From: Campylobacter ureolyticus
Lineage (GTDB): Bacteria > Campylobacterota > Campylobacteria > Campylobacterales > Campylobacteraceae
DNA: 64,000 nt
Assembly: GCF_013372225.1 (NCBI RefSeq)
Contig: NZ_CP053832.1
Span: forward strand, 1,426,001 to 1,490,000
Reading direction: 5' to 3'
Each line of letters begins with the position of its first letter. Within the stretch, counting starts at the first letter, position 1. Positions 33,409 to 42,542 of this stretch are shown piece by piece. Below the pieces are notes generated by a model. That model did not search any database, had not been told where the DNA came from, and saw only the letters and a program-made list of their open reading frames with translations. Both the position numbers and the translations under genes were made by a program.

Positions 33409-34668
33409 TTAACCCCTTTTTCTTTCTGCGATAGTTACAAGCGGCAATGCAACTAGGATGAGAATAATATAAAGCATTGATAAGACAAAACCTATATAAG
33501 TATTTGCAATTCCAAAAGTAAAGCCATCAGCAGGTAATTTACCAAAAATACTTAAAAGTATTAAATCAATTAAAAGCACCCAAAACCATACAAAAAATCC
33601 TTTATTCTTATGGGCGGGAGCCACAACATCACTTCTATCAAGCCATGGAATAAATGCTAATGAAACCATAGCAAAAGCAAATGCAATAAGCCCGATATCA
33701 GCAGCTTTTAAAGGTCCAACATCAAAGAAGAATCCTCTTAAAATTTCATACTCCCATAAAAAATACCATTCAGGATATATATGCGGCGGTGTTTTTAAGC
33801 TATTTGCTGGATCGAAATTTATAGGATCCATTGCAAAGCCAAAATTAAACCCTACAAGATAGAAGAAAAATACCATAAATATAGAAACATAATAAAAGTC
33901 TTTTGCTAAAAATCCAGGCCAAAACGGAATAACTTTACTCTCTTTTGTTTTTCCTTCTAAGTATTTTTCAGCTTCTAAGTCAAAATCTATTTCCTCACCT
34001 GTTAAATTATTTACATGTGGAAATCTTAAAGCATAAAAGTGAAGTGCTAAAGCAACTATAACAACAAGTGGAAGCAAACAAACATGAAGCATAAAAAATC
34101 TTGTTAAAGTTGGGTCACTTACTGCATAATCTCCTCTCATCCACTCAACAACAGCATCTCCAATAAATGGAATTCCACCAAAAAGTTGAGTTATAACTTG
34201 GGCTGCCCAATAGCTCATCTGTCCCCAAGGAAGCATATATCCACTAAATGCCTCAGCTGAGAAAACAACCATAAGTATAATACCACTTATCCAAATCATC
34301 TCTCTGCCTTGCTTATAAGAGCGGTAATAAATTCCTGTTAGTGTATGAATATATATGATTAAGAATGTAACTGAAGCAGCTATTGCGTGCATATGTCTCC
34401 AAAGCCATCCATACTCTACTTCTTGCATAATTGTTTTATTAACACTATCAAATGCAAGCATAGTATCAGGCTTATAATAACACATTAGCATTAAGCCACT
34501 TATTATTAAAAGAACAAAAAGTGCTAAAAGGATAACTCCCATAGCCCAAAGAAAGCTGATATTTTTAGGTATCCAATACTCAGCAACCATAACTTTCCAA
34601 AACTTATTTATAGCTAGTCTTTGGTCAAACCAATCACCAAGACTAGTAGCTTTTCTAATTCTCGCCAT
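33409..34668 (-). CDS. petB: Cytochrome bc1 complex, cytochrome b
   Basis: Membrane-embedded quinol-oxidising subunit (419 residues, 8 or more spans). The heme ligands are seen in WRHMHAIAASVTFLIIYIHT and in LHVCLLPLVVIVALALHFYALR. The Qo-site motif PEWY occurs in HIYPEWYFLWEYEILRG. It lies ten bases after petA and one base before petC, forming the petABC operon that feeds electrons to cytochrome c. Confidence 0.97.
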   Translation of the reverse strand: MARIRKATSLGDWFDQRLAINKFWKVMVAEYWIPKNISFLWAMGVILLALFVLLIISGLMLMCYYKPDTMLAFDSVNKTIMQEVEYGWLWRHMHAIAASVTFLIIYIHTLTGIYYRSYKQGREMIWISGIILMVVFSAEAFSGYMLPWGQMSYWAAQVITQLFGGIPFIGDAVVEWMRGDYAVSDPTLTRFFMLHVCLLPLVVIVALALHFYALRFPHVNNLTGEEIDFDLEAEKYLEGKTKESKVIPFWPGFLAKDFYYVSIFMVFFFYLVGFNFGFAMDPINFDPANSLKTPPHIYPEWYFLWEYEILRGFFFDVGPLKAADIGLIAFAFAMVSLAFIPWLDRSDVVAPAHKNKGFFVWFWVLLIDLILLSIFGKLPADGFTFGIANTYIGFVLSMLYIILILVALPLVTIAERKRG

Positions 34669-34678
34669 CTAATCCTCC

Positions 34679-35179
34679 TTATGCTTTACCAACAAGTTTT
34701 TCATACTCAGGCCCAACTTCGCCCAAAACTAAAGTTGTTCCTTCTATCTTAAATGGAGGGATATCAAGTCCACGAGGTGGTGGTCCAAAAGTTGCATTTC
34801 CACTGGCATCAAAAAGCCCACCATGACAAGCACAAATAAATTGGTTATTTTTAAAGCTTGGAATACAGCCCAAATGTGTGCAAAGCCCGATACAAACTGT
34901 ATATCTAGCATCTCCAACTACAACATCCCTAGAATCATCAGGTTTCATATCAGATGATTTCTTAAGTATGAAAATAGGTTTTTTTCTCCACTGGGTTTGA
35001 TAAAGCTCCCCCTCTACAACAGCACTTAAATCAACTGTTGTAAAACCTGCAGCTTTAACGCTTGGAAGCGGATCCCAAGTTTTTTTCATGGCTACAAGTC
35101 CGGCAAGTCCGCCAACTGCTGCAACCGCAGTAAAAGAAAGTCCTATAAAATCTCTTCTTTTTTTATTTTCAATAGACAT
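34679..35179 (-). CDS. petA: Rieske iron-sulfur subunit of cytochrome bc1
   Basis: The 2Fe-2S subunit (166 residues). Box 1 CTHLGC (100-105) and box 2 CACHGG (116-121) give ligands C100, H102, C116 and H119, with C105-C118 as the likely disulfide. The N-terminus KKRRDFIGLSF followed by a hydrophobic span is a twin-arginine signal anchor, so export needs Tat. First gene of petABC; its promoter must be in the 243-base gap shared with hsp20. Confidence 0.97.
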   Translation of the reverse strand: MSIENKKRRDFIGLSFTAVAAVGGLAGLVAMKKTWDPLPSVKAAGFTTVDLSAVVEGELYQTQWRKKPIFILKKSSDMKPDDSRDVVVGDARYTVCIGLCTHLGCIPSFKNNQFICACHGGLFDASGNATFGPPPRGLDIPPFKIEGTTLVLGEVGPEYEKLVGKA

Positions 35180-35318
35180 TCTTATCCTTTCATAAAATAA
35201 TGATTGGTTGATTTTATCTAAATAATTATTAAATTATAATAATTTACAAACATTTGAGTAAATTTTTAGTTTAATTTTAAGCATTAATTCAAAAGCAAAT
35301 TTATATTTATAAATTTTA

Positions 35319-35345
35319 TTAGCACTTATTATATTAAATTGCTAA
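35319..35345 (+). promoter_or_regulatory. CIRCE-like HrcA operator before hsp20
   Basis: TTAGCACTT (35319-35327), exactly nine bases, then AATTGCTAA (35337-35345). The CIRCE consensus is TTAGCACTC-N9-GAGTGCTAA: here 8 of 9 and 7 of 9 bases match with the right spacing. It ends six bases before the -35 box of hsp20, suggesting heat-inducible repression by HrcA. Confidence 0.65.
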
Positions 35346-35351
35346 AAATAC

Positions 35352-35380
35352 TTGACATTTTTTATAAAGTTTAGTATAAT
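35352..35380 (+). promoter_or_regulatory. Sigma-70 promoter of hsp20
   Basis: TTGACA (35352-35357), 17-base spacer, TATAAT (35375-35380): a perfect consensus promoter, 42 bases upstream of the hsp20 ATG. Full consensus is rare in this genome's gaps and fits a gene that is held down by a repressor until needed. Confidence 0.9.
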
Positions 35381-35422
35381 ACACTCAATTTAAATAAATA
35401 ATTTAACTTAAAGGAGAAAATT

Positions 35423-35839
35423 ATGAAAGTTAAAAGATATGAACCATTTATTAGTTTTTCAGAACTTGGAGATAGATTTTTCAATCTTCCATTAAGTAGT
35501 GAAAAAAGTATTTCTGGATTTACTCCATCTGTAAATACAAGAGAAGATGATAAAGCATACTACATAGAAGTTGATCTTCCAGGAGTCAAAAAAGAAGATG
35601 TAAGTGTTGATTTGGATAAAAACCATATCTCAATAAGCGGAGAGAGAAAAATTAAAAATGAAATTAAAGAAGATGACTACTACAAAGTAGAAAGCGTTTT
35701 TGGTAAGTTTAGTAGAAGTTTTTCACTTCCTGATAGCGTTGATAAAGAAAATATACAAGCATCTTTTGAAAATGGAGTACTTGAAATTTTAATCCCTAAA
35801 GTAGCACCAAAAGTTGCTAAAAAAATAGAGGTTAAATAA
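35423..35839 (+). CDS. hsp20: Small heat-shock protein, Hsp20 family
   Basis: A 138-residue holdase chaperone. The alpha-crystallin domain runs from about residue 32 (TPSVNTREDDKAYYIEVDLPGVKKEDVSV) to the closing NGVLEILIPK. The FSRSFSLPDSVDKENIQASFENGVL block is typical, and the C-terminus has the IPKVAP-type I-x-I/V-like tail. GGAG precedes the ATG. It has its own consensus promoter, a CIRCE-like operator and a terminator, so it is a single-gene heat-shock unit. Confidence 0.95.
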   Translation: MKVKRYEPFISFSELGDRFFNLPLSSEKSISGFTPSVNTREDDKAYYIEVDLPGVKKEDVSVDLDKNHISISGERKIKNEIKEDDYYKVESVFGKFSRSFSLPDSVDKENIQASFENGVLEILIPKVAPKVAKKIEVK

Positions 35840-35868
35840 AAATTTGCCACCTATTTGGTGGCAAATTT
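35840..35868. terminator. Terminator between hsp20 and the convergent gene
   Basis: A perfect 12-base stem AAATTTGCCACC (35840-35851) with GGTGGCAAATTT (35857-35868) around TATTT. The flanks are T/A-rich on both sides, so it can end transcription from hsp20 and from the minus-strand gene at 35875. Confidence 0.85.
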
Positions 35869-35874
35869 ATAATT

Positions 35875-36741
35875 TTATTTAAAATAACTAAGTATAAAAA
35901 CTTGTAGTAAATCTGAACTCTTTTTATTATTTACTAGTTTCATAAATTCATATATTTTTAAATACTGACTAACTTTATTTATATCAAAATATATCTTTTT
36001 AGAATGCAAAAATTTAACAAAATACAATGAATATTTGTGAGATAACTCTAATTCTTTTAAAAATTTCTTATCATTTTCCATCTTAGTCAATAAGCTTTTA
36101 TCCACTTTTTTAGTGCTAAAAACATCTATGATTTTTGGGTATTTGAAATATGGCTCAAGCATGATGTAAGCCAAAGTATCGTCAAAGATAAATCCCATTT
36201 CAAGATAGACTTTAAACATTTCTAAGTCATTTTTTAAATACGCCGCTTCTACAATGCTTATTTGCCAAGCCAAATTTATCCTAGAAATATTTTTTAAATC
36301 ATCGGTTTGATTTTTCAATAAGATTTGTGAAATTTTAATTTTTTCTTTATTTGATAAAAATTTGTTATCTAAAATAGCAACAAGAGGCGTATAAGTATCT
36401 TTTACTAAGTAGCTAATATTTAAATCATAATTAGTTAAAATTTCCAAAATTTCAAATTTGCAAGTTTTAAAATCTAAATTATCCAAAATTTCTCTAAATT
36501 TTGAGTTTTTTATTTCATCAAATTTAAGAGTATCTAAATTTAAAACAAAGTCTAACGCCCTTACACCTTTGATTTGTGAGTTTGCTAAACTTTTATTTTT
36601 ATCAAGCATATGTTTTAAATCATCATATTTTTTTAAATAACAACTATTTATTATCTCGTCAAAAAAATCATCTACTACATTTGCAAAGCATAAATTTACA
36701 AAACAAAAAGTTAAAGCTATTTTCCTGAAAGACTCATTCAT
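35875..36741 (-). CDS. Exported hypothetical protein with ankyrin-like helices
   Basis: A 288-residue protein starting with a signal sequence (MNESFRKIALTFCFVNLCFANV). The rest is helix pairs, with segments such as KKYDDLKHMLDKNKSLANS, GVRALDFVLN and TYTPLVAILDNKFLS that recall degenerate ankyrin repeats. Only weak similarity by eye; no family is claimed. Its start overlaps the DUF2130 stop by eight bases, so it is the last gene of putP-DUF2130-this gene. Confidence 0.65.
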   Translation of the reverse strand: MNESFRKIALTFCFVNLCFANVVDDFFDEIINSCYLKKYDDLKHMLDKNKSLANSQIKGVRALDFVLNLDTLKFDEIKNSKFREILDNLDFKTCKFEILEILTNYDLNISYLVKDTYTPLVAILDNKFLSNKEKIKISQILLKNQTDDLKNISRINLAWQISIVEAAYLKNDLEMFKVYLEMGFIFDDTLAYIMLEPYFKYPKIIDVFSTKKVDKSLLTKMENDKKFLKELELSHKYSLYFVKFLHSKKIYFDINKVSQYLKIYEFMKLVNNKKSSDLLQVFILSYFK

Positions 36742-37966
36742 CTTTTAATTCTAATATATTGTCAATCTCCAAGCTCTCAACACTTGCCACACTTTCACCG
36801 GCAATGCCTTTTATCTCACCAAACATATCAATAGCGCTATCTCTTGCTTTTTCTATAGCAATTTCTCTTTCTTTCCAGATCTTTTTCATCGCATTTTGCT
36901 CTTTTATTAGGCTATTTTGCATATTATTAAAACTTTCAACAACCATTTCAACTTGCATTTTAAATTTATTTGAAGTTAGATACTTATATAAAAGCCCCAT
37001 TTTTAAATCAGTATTTTGAGAATTTACTTTTGCACTTGATATTTTTATGATGCTTTCTCTAAGCACTGCGCAAAGTCCTTTAAACTCGTCAAAACTACAA
37101 ACCCAAATGCCATCCATTAGTCCCATTCTATCAAATTCTTTTGGCATAGTTTGAGTTACTAAAACCCCGATATCTGCACCACTTTGAAGCATATCATCTT
37201 TTAGTTTTGCTATCCAATCAGAACCAAAATTTTTAGTTCTTTTGCTTTCATAAATTATTTTTCCGCACTTAATGCCAAATTTATTTTTTACGATATGTTC
37301 ACAATCAGCACCATTTTTACCTTTTGGAACTTCCATAATCTCATCAAGTGGAAATTTCGCACTTAAAAACTCCTCAATAGCAAGTTCCATAACCTCACCT
37401 TGGAGTTGCTGTGAAGTAAGTTCACTTTTTCTTTTTAACTCATTAATTTGTTTTATTAAGTCATCTTTTTGCTTTTCAAATTCCTTAAATTTGAGTTCAT
37501 TTTCATCATTTAATTGTTTTGAAATTTTTTCTTTTTCATCTTTTATTTTTTCATTTAAGGCTGCTTGCATTTTAACTTTATATTCTGATTCAAGCTCTAA
37601 ATTTTTGCGCTTTAGTGCTTCAATCTCGGCAGTTTGTTTATTAAGCTCTGAAATTTTAGCTGATTTATCTAAAAGCTCTTTATTTAATGATTCGAATTTT
37701 TGCAAATTTTCTTTTTCAAGTTCATTTTTTAAAGCATTTTTTAAATTTATTTTTTCCTTTTGAAGTTCTAAATTAAGAGCATTTTGTAAATTCTCATTAA
37801 ATTTTGCCTCTTTTTGTTTTAAATTTAATTTCTCTTTTTCTAGCTCATTTTTAATTGCTATAAATTTTAAGTTATACTCTTTTCTTAACTCTTCTTTTAT
37901 GCTTTCATTTATTGGAAACTCACTGCCACATTTTGGACATTTTACTAGGTTATTTACCATCATCAC
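36734..37966 (-). CDS. DUF2130 domain protein with zinc knuckle and coiled coil
   Basis: A 410-residue cytoplasmic protein. N-terminus VKCPKCGSEFPIN is a CxxC knuckle lacking a second pair. Residues about 25-190 are an unbroken lysine/glutamate-rich coiled coil. The C-terminal half (QLQGEVMELAIEEFLSAKFPLDEIMEVPKGKNGADC, then IIYESKRTKNFGSDWIAKLKDDM and GVLVTQTMP) is DUF2130; GADC...YESKRT resembles the D...E-x-K core of restriction-type nucleases. Function not established. Start overlaps the putP end by 17 bases. Confidence 0.8.
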   Translation of the reverse strand: MMMVNNLVKCPKCGSEFPINESIKEELRKEYNLKFIAIKNELEKEKLNLKQKEAKFNENLQNALNLELQKEKINLKNALKNELEKENLQKFESLNKELLDKSAKISELNKQTAEIEALKRKNLELESEYKVKMQAALNEKIKDEKEKISKQLNDENELKFKEFEKQKDDLIKQINELKRKSELTSQQLQGEVMELAIEEFLSAKFPLDEIMEVPKGKNGADCEHIVKNKFGIKCGKIIYESKRTKNFGSDWIAKLKDDMLQSGADIGVLVTQTMPKEFDRMGLMDGIWVCSFDEFKGLCAVLRESIIKISSAKVNSQNTDLKMGLLYKYLTSNKFKMQVEMVVESFNNMQNSLIKEQNAMKKIWKEREIAIEKARDSAIDMFGEIKGIAGESVASVESLEIDNILELKDE

Positions 37967-39461
37967 TTCTTTTTTTCATTTTTTCAAACTCTGCAAAAAT
38001 AGCACTTTGTTTTGGCTCATCCGTCATTTTTCCTAAAACTTCACTATATTTATTTACTAAAATTATTACAAGACTTGAAACAAAAAAGCCAGGAAGTATT
38101 TCATAAACCACACTTGATAGATTAAAAACTATCCATAAAATAACTATTCCACCACCACTTACCATTCCAAGAAGTGCTGAGAGTGCGGTCATTTTTTTTG
38201 AATATAAGCTAAACAAAAGCACTGCACCAAAACTAGCGCCAAATCCAGCCCAAGCATTTCCTACAACACCTAAAACAGTATTTTTATAAACGAAAGCTAA
38301 AAATGTTGAAATTACAGCTATAAATACAACTGAAATTCTACTTATTAGTGTTTGGGTTTTTGCACTTACATCTTTTTTATAAAAAGCAAAAATAAAATCC
38401 TTTGTAACTGAACTTGCTGTAACTAAAAGTTGACTTGACATAGTACTCATTATAGCAGCCAAAACAGCAGTTATAATAATTCCTACAAAAAATGGATGAA
38501 ATAGTGTCTTGCCAAGTTCTAAAAATACAGTTTCAGCATCTTTTAGGTTAATTCCTTGCTGATTAAAATAAACAAAACCAATAAGCCCACTGCAAACAGC
38601 ACCCAAAAGCCCCAAAGCCATCCATGAAATTCCTATATTTCTAGCTTGATCAAGCTCTTTTGAACTTCTTATAGCCATAAATCTAACTATTATATGAGGT
38701 TGTCCAAAATATCCAAGCCCCCAAGCAAGAAGTCCCAAAATACCTAAAAATGTCTGATTTGAAAATGGATTTAAATGTTGACTAGAAGCGATATTTCCAT
38801 ATCTTAAAACTTCTTTAAAAAAACTTGTATTATTTAAATCAAGTGCAAAATATGCTCCAAGAGGAATTATGATAAGCACCAAAAACATAAGCGCACCTTG
38901 AAAAGCATCTGTTAAACAAACAGCTTTAAAACCACCAAAAAATGTATAAAACACAACAATTAAAGTTGTTAAAATTGCTCCAAGTGCAAAAGGAAGCCCA
39001 AAAAAACTAGCAAATGTTTTTCCGCCTGCAATTACCCCACTGCTTACATAAAGTGTATAAAAAACTAAAATAACAAGTCCTGAGACAATTCTTAAAACTT
39101 TTGTTTTATCTTTAAATCTATTTTCTAAAAAATCAGGTATTGTTACACTATCATCGGCTACTTCTGTATAAACTCTAAGTCTTTTTGCTAAGAATTTATA
39201 ATTACACCAAGCCCCGATTGTAAGTCCAATAGCTATCCAAATATTGCAAAGTCCACTTAAAAAAATCGCTCCAGGAAGCCCTAAAAGCATCCATCCACTC
39301 ATATCGCTTGCCCCAGCACTTAAAGCTGTAACAAAAGGACCAAGGCTTCTATTATCTAATAAATATTCGTTTAATCCAGCATTTTTATTATAAGAAATTT
39401 TCCCTATAAAAAGCAAAATCACAAAATAAAGCCCAATAGCTAAATATGTACTAAAATCCAT
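37950..39461 (-). CDS. putP: Sodium/proline symporter
   Basis: Sodium:solute symporter family, PutP type (503 residues, about 13 membrane spans). Typical segments are LLDNRSLGPFVTALSAGASDMSGWMLLGLPGAIF, LRVYTEVADDSVTIPDFLENRF, GLLAWGLGYFGQPHIIVRFMA and MSTMSSQLLVTASSVTKDF. Proline is a favoured carbon source in campylobacters. No putA lies beside it. First gene of a three-gene overlapping unit, divergent from the plus-strand gene at 39608. Confidence 0.93.
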   Translation of the reverse strand: MDFSTYLAIGLYFVILLFIGKISYNKNAGLNEYLLDNRSLGPFVTALSAGASDMSGWMLLGLPGAIFLSGLCNIWIAIGLTIGAWCNYKFLAKRLRVYTEVADDSVTIPDFLENRFKDKTKVLRIVSGLVILVFYTLYVSSGVIAGGKTFASFFGLPFALGAILTTLIVVFYTFFGGFKAVCLTDAFQGALMFLVLIIIPLGAYFALDLNNTSFFKEVLRYGNIASSQHLNPFSNQTFLGILGLLAWGLGYFGQPHIIVRFMAIRSSKELDQARNIGISWMALGLLGAVCSGLIGFVYFNQQGINLKDAETVFLELGKTLFHPFFVGIIITAVLAAIMSTMSSQLLVTASSVTKDFIFAFYKKDVSAKTQTLISRISVVFIAVISTFLAFVYKNTVLGVVGNAWAGFGASFGAVLLFSLYSKKMTALSALLGMVSGGGIVILWIVFNLSSVVYEILPGFFVSSLVIILVNKYSEVLGKMTDEPKQSAIFAEFEKMKKRSDDGK

Positions 39462-39607
39462 AACTCTCCGATCGCTACAAAAAATAATTCTTTGATTTTA
39501 TCTAAAATTAAATTAAATATATCTTTTAGTTTTTTAATTGATTTAAGTCATTAGAATTTACATTTAAATTAGCTAGAATTTATAAAATATTTTTTATAGG
39601 AATTAAA

Positions 39608-40039
39608 ATGTATTTTTTTGCTTTATTTATGCATTTACTTTGTGCGATATTTTTTATAGGATATGTATTTTTTGATGCCATCATTTATCCTTTTTCTAAA
39701 AAAAGCATTGATGAAAAAACTTATAAAAGCGTTAAGAAAGCTTATACAAAAGGAAGTGGGGTTGTTTTTGGCGTGATATTTTTACTGCTTTTAATAAGTG
39801 GAATTTGGCTTGGAAGTCATTATATCGGCATTTCAAAAGGATTTTTTAACTCAAATTTACAAATTTTTTTAAGTCTTAAAATTCTTACGATTATTTTTAT
39901 GTGCGTTATAACTTTTATTTCAGTATATTTTGTAGCTATATTAAAAAAACCAGATCCATTTGGCAAATTTTCACACCTCATTGCTTTAGTTTTATGCATA
40001 ATAATCGTATTTTTTGCTAAAGCTATGTGGCATTTATAA
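39608..40039 (+). CDS. Integral membrane protein, CopD-like
   Basis: A 143-residue protein with four membrane spans (MYFFALFMHLLCAIFFIGYVFF, GVVFGVIFLLLLISGIWLG, IFLSLKILTIIFMCVITF, FSHLIALVLCIIIVFFAKAMW). H9 in the first span and H129 before the last are placed like the histidines of CopD/DUF2269-type proteins, which are linked to copper or heme but poorly characterised. AGGA precedes the ATG. It stands alone between putP and the ABC transporter. Confidence 0.6.
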   Translation: MYFFALFMHLLCAIFFIGYVFFDAIIYPFSKKSIDEKTYKSVKKAYTKGSGVVFGVIFLLLLISGIWLGSHYIGISKGFFNSNLQIFLSLKILTIIFMCVITFISVYFVAILKKPDPFGKFSHLIALVLCIIIVFFAKAMWHL

Positions 40040-40124
40040 ATTTAAAAATAAATTTCTTAAATTTAAGCTAAAAAATATCAAAATTTCAGTATTCTTTTAG
40101 TTTAAATTTTTTAAAGGCAATTGA

Positions 40125-40835
40125 TTGAAAAAAGAAAATATCTTAAAATTTTTATTTTTTATAATAGTTATCATAGTAGCAGTTTATTATACATATCCAA
40201 AGGATTTAAGTCAGGCACAAAAACTATCTTATATAACAAGCTATTGGGTAACGATTAAACTTACTGTTGGTGGTATTTTTATAGGTATAGTTTTAGGTTT
40301 TATTTTGGCATTTTTAAAATTTTTAAATATAAAAGTTTTAAATTTTATTATTGATGAATATATTGATTTAATACGTGGAACGCCGATACTAATACAACTT
40401 ATGGTTTTTGCTTTTATAGTTTTTGCAGCTTGGTCAAATAGTCTTTATGCAGCAATAATTGCTCTTGGTCTAAACAGTTCTGCTTATGTTGCTGAAATAG
40501 TAAGATCTGGTATAAATAGCGTAGATAAAGGACAAATGGAAGCAGCAAGAGCTATGGGACTTAGCTATGGAGTTTCGATGAGAAAAGTAGTTTTTCCACA
40601 AGCTATAAAAAATATTTTACCAGCTCTTGCAAATGAGTTTATATCACTTTTTAAAGAAACTTCGGTTGTTGGAATGATAGGCATATTTGACTTAACAATG
40701 TTTTCACAAAGTCTTCAAGCTACACTTTTTACAGCTCAACCTATACTTTTTGCAGCAGTTATTTACTATGCGAGTGTGAAATTTTTTACTCTTTTAGCAA
40801 AAATACTTGAAACAAGGCTTAACAAAAATGACTGA
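40125..40835 (+). CDS. Amino-acid ABC transporter permease
   Basis: A 236-residue HisM/GlnP-family permease with about five membrane spans. It shows the [12 protein letters not shown] segment and the [30 protein letters not shown] coupling loop typical of polar amino-acid systems. The start is a TTG at 40125 (MKKENILKF), seven bases after AAAGG. It overlaps the ATPase gene by eight bases. Substrate not visible; glutamate, aspartate, glutamine or cystine are possible. Confidence 0.9.
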   Translation: MKKENILKFLFFIIVIIVAVYYTYPKDLSQAQKLSYITSYWVTIKLTVGGIFIGIVLGFILAFLKFLNIKVLNFIIDEYIDLIRGTPILIQLMVFAFIVFAAWSNSLYAAIIALGLNSSAYVAEIVRSGINSVDKGQMEAARAMGLSYGVSMRKVVFPQAIKNILPALANEFISLFKETSVVGMIGIFDLTMFSQSLQATLFTAQPILFAAVIYYASVKFFTLLAKILETRLNKND

Positions 40836-41568
40836 AAATTTGATAAAAATTAAAAATTTGTATAAAAATTATGGAAAATTAAAGGTTTTAGATGGTATTT
40901 CTACTGAGATAAAAAAAGGTGAAGTTGTCGCTATAATTGGACCAAGTGGTGGTGGTAAAAGCACATTTTTAAGATGTATTAACCGCCTTGAAGAACCAAG
41001 TAGTGGTGAAATTTACATAAAAGATCAAAATATTTTAGATAAAAATGCAGACATTAATAAAATTCGCCAAAAAGTTAGTATGGTTTTTCAACATTTTAAT
41101 CTTTTTTCCAATAAAACTGTTCTTGAAAACTTAACTTTAGCTCCAATTAATGCAGGAATTTATAATGAAAAAAAAGCAGAAGAAATTGGGCTAAATTTAC
41201 TAGAAAAAGTTGGACTTAAAGACAAGGCAAATGAATATCCACACAAACTAAGCGGTGGTCAAAAACAACGCGTTGCAATAGCAAGAAGTCTAGCGATAAA
41301 CCCTGATATTATTTTATTTGATGAACCAACTTCTGCACTTGATCCGGAGATGGTTGGTGAGGTTTTGGCCATCATGAAAGATGTAGCAAAACAAGGCATT
41401 ACAATGCTTGTTGTAACACACGAAATGGGTTTTGCAAAAAATGTCGCAAGCAGAGTGTTTTTTATAGATAAAGGAAAGATTGCAGTTGATAAAAAACCAA
41501 GTGAGTTTTTTACAAATCCAGAAAATAAAAGGCTTGAAGACTTTTTAAATAAAGTTTTAAATCATTAA
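40828..41568 (+). CDS. Amino-acid ABC transporter ATPase (GlnQ/HisP type)
   Basis: A 246-residue ATPase: Walker [11 protein letters not shown]-loop VFQHFNLF, signature [16 protein letters not shown], Walker [21 protein letters not shown]-loop VTHEM. All are those of polar amino-acid importers. I take the ATG at 40828 (MTENLIK) within the end of the permease gene; a TTG seven codons earlier lacks a ribosome site. Forms one unit with the permease and two binding proteins. Confidence 0.94.
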   Translation: MTENLIKIKNLYKNYGKLKVLDGISTEIKKGEVVAIIGPSGGGKSTFLRCINRLEEPSSGEIYIKDQNILDKNADINKIRQKVSMVFQHFNLFSNKTVLENLTLAPINAGIYNEKKAEEIGLNLLEKVGLKDKANEYPHKLSGGQKQRVAIARSLAINPDIILFDEPTSALDPEMVGEVLAIMKDVAKQGITMLVVTHEMGFAKNVASRVFFIDKGKIAVDKKPSEFFTNPENKRLEDFLNKVLNH

Positions 41569-41705
41569 ATTTCATATTAAAATGCAACTCATTTAATCTT
41601 TGTAATGTAATATTCTTTACAAAAAGTCAAATTTAACAATTAAAAAAGCAAAAGAATTAGGAATTTATGGTAAAATGGTGTGAAAATTTATATTTGGAGC
41701 AAAAG

Positions 41706-42521
41706 ATGAAGAAAATAATGAGTTTTTTTATGGTGTTTTTTTTAGCAAACTTTCTTAATGCTGAAACTCCTGAACATACAAAAGAAGCTAAACCTCTAGC
41801 AACACAAGAGCAACCACAAGCAGCACAACCAAAAGAACAAGATCAAGAAAACAAAAAAGTGTTAATAGTTGGAACAAATTCAAATTATAAACCTTTTTCA
41901 TATATTGGTATGAGTTTTGAACCAATTGGTTTTGAAATTGACTTAATAAACGCTATTGCTCAAAAAGCTGGATTTGAATATGAGATAAAAGATATGAATT
42001 TTGATAAAATTATCTCATCTATTCAAGATGAAAGTATAGATATGGGCTTATCATCTATTAGTATTACTGAAGAAAGAAAAGCGCTTGTTGATTTTTCACA
42101 TCCATATTTTCAAACAAAAACTGTCTATTTAAAAAAGGCAAATAATGGCAAAATAAAAGACAAAGAAAGTCTAAATGGAAAAATAGTATCTGCACAAAAA
42201 GAAACTGTGTTTGAAAAAATTGCCTCATCGATAGAAGGCGCTCAGATTGAGCCTTTTAACACACCCGATATTGGGATAATGAATTTAAAACAAAACAAAG
42301 TAGATGCTATAATTTTAGATTTAATAGTTGCAAACGACTACCTTAGTAAAAATAAAGATTTAGTTAAATTTTTTGAAGAAGGTGATGGAACTGAAGGTTT
42401 TGGTATAGCTTTTACAAAAAGCAAAAATGAAGCTTTGATAGCAAAGATAAATGAAGCTTTAGAGGAATTGAAATCTGATGGAACTTATGATAATTTGCTT
42501 ACAAAATATCATTTAAAATAA
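41706..42521 (+). CDS. Amino-acid ABC transporter binding protein 1
   Basis: A 271-residue periplasmic binding protein of the family-3 type. Start at the ATG 41706 (MKKIMSFFMVFFLANFLNA, signal peptide), six bases after GGAG; the frame is open upstream but without such a site. An unusual linker rich in Pro, Gln, Glu and Lys (residues about 20-48, e.g. ATQEQPQAAQPKEQDQ) precedes the fold. The fold shows VGTNSNYKPFSYI, GFEIDLINAIA, SSISITEERKALVDFSHPYF and GIAFTKSKNEAL. It is clearly related to the protein that follows. Confidence 0.88.
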   Translation: MKKIMSFFMVFFLANFLNAETPEHTKEAKPLATQEQPQAAQPKEQDQENKKVLIVGTNSNYKPFSYIGMSFEPIGFEIDLINAIAQKAGFEYEIKDMNFDKIISSIQDESIDMGLSSISITEERKALVDFSHPYFQTKTVYLKKANNGKIKDKESLNGKIVSAQKETVFEKIASSIEGAQIEPFNTPDIGIMNLKQNKVDAIILDLIVANDYLSKNKDLVKFFEEGDGTEGFGIAFTKSKNEALIAKINEALEELKSDGTYDNLLTKYHLK

Positions 42522-42542
42522 ATTTTTAATAAAAGGATAGAT

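Noticed and set aside
39587-39662. Repeat of ATATTTTTTATAGGA before and inside the CopD-like gene
   Set aside because: Two 15-base matches in very AT-rich DNA where AGGA also serves as ribosome site; chance is enough.
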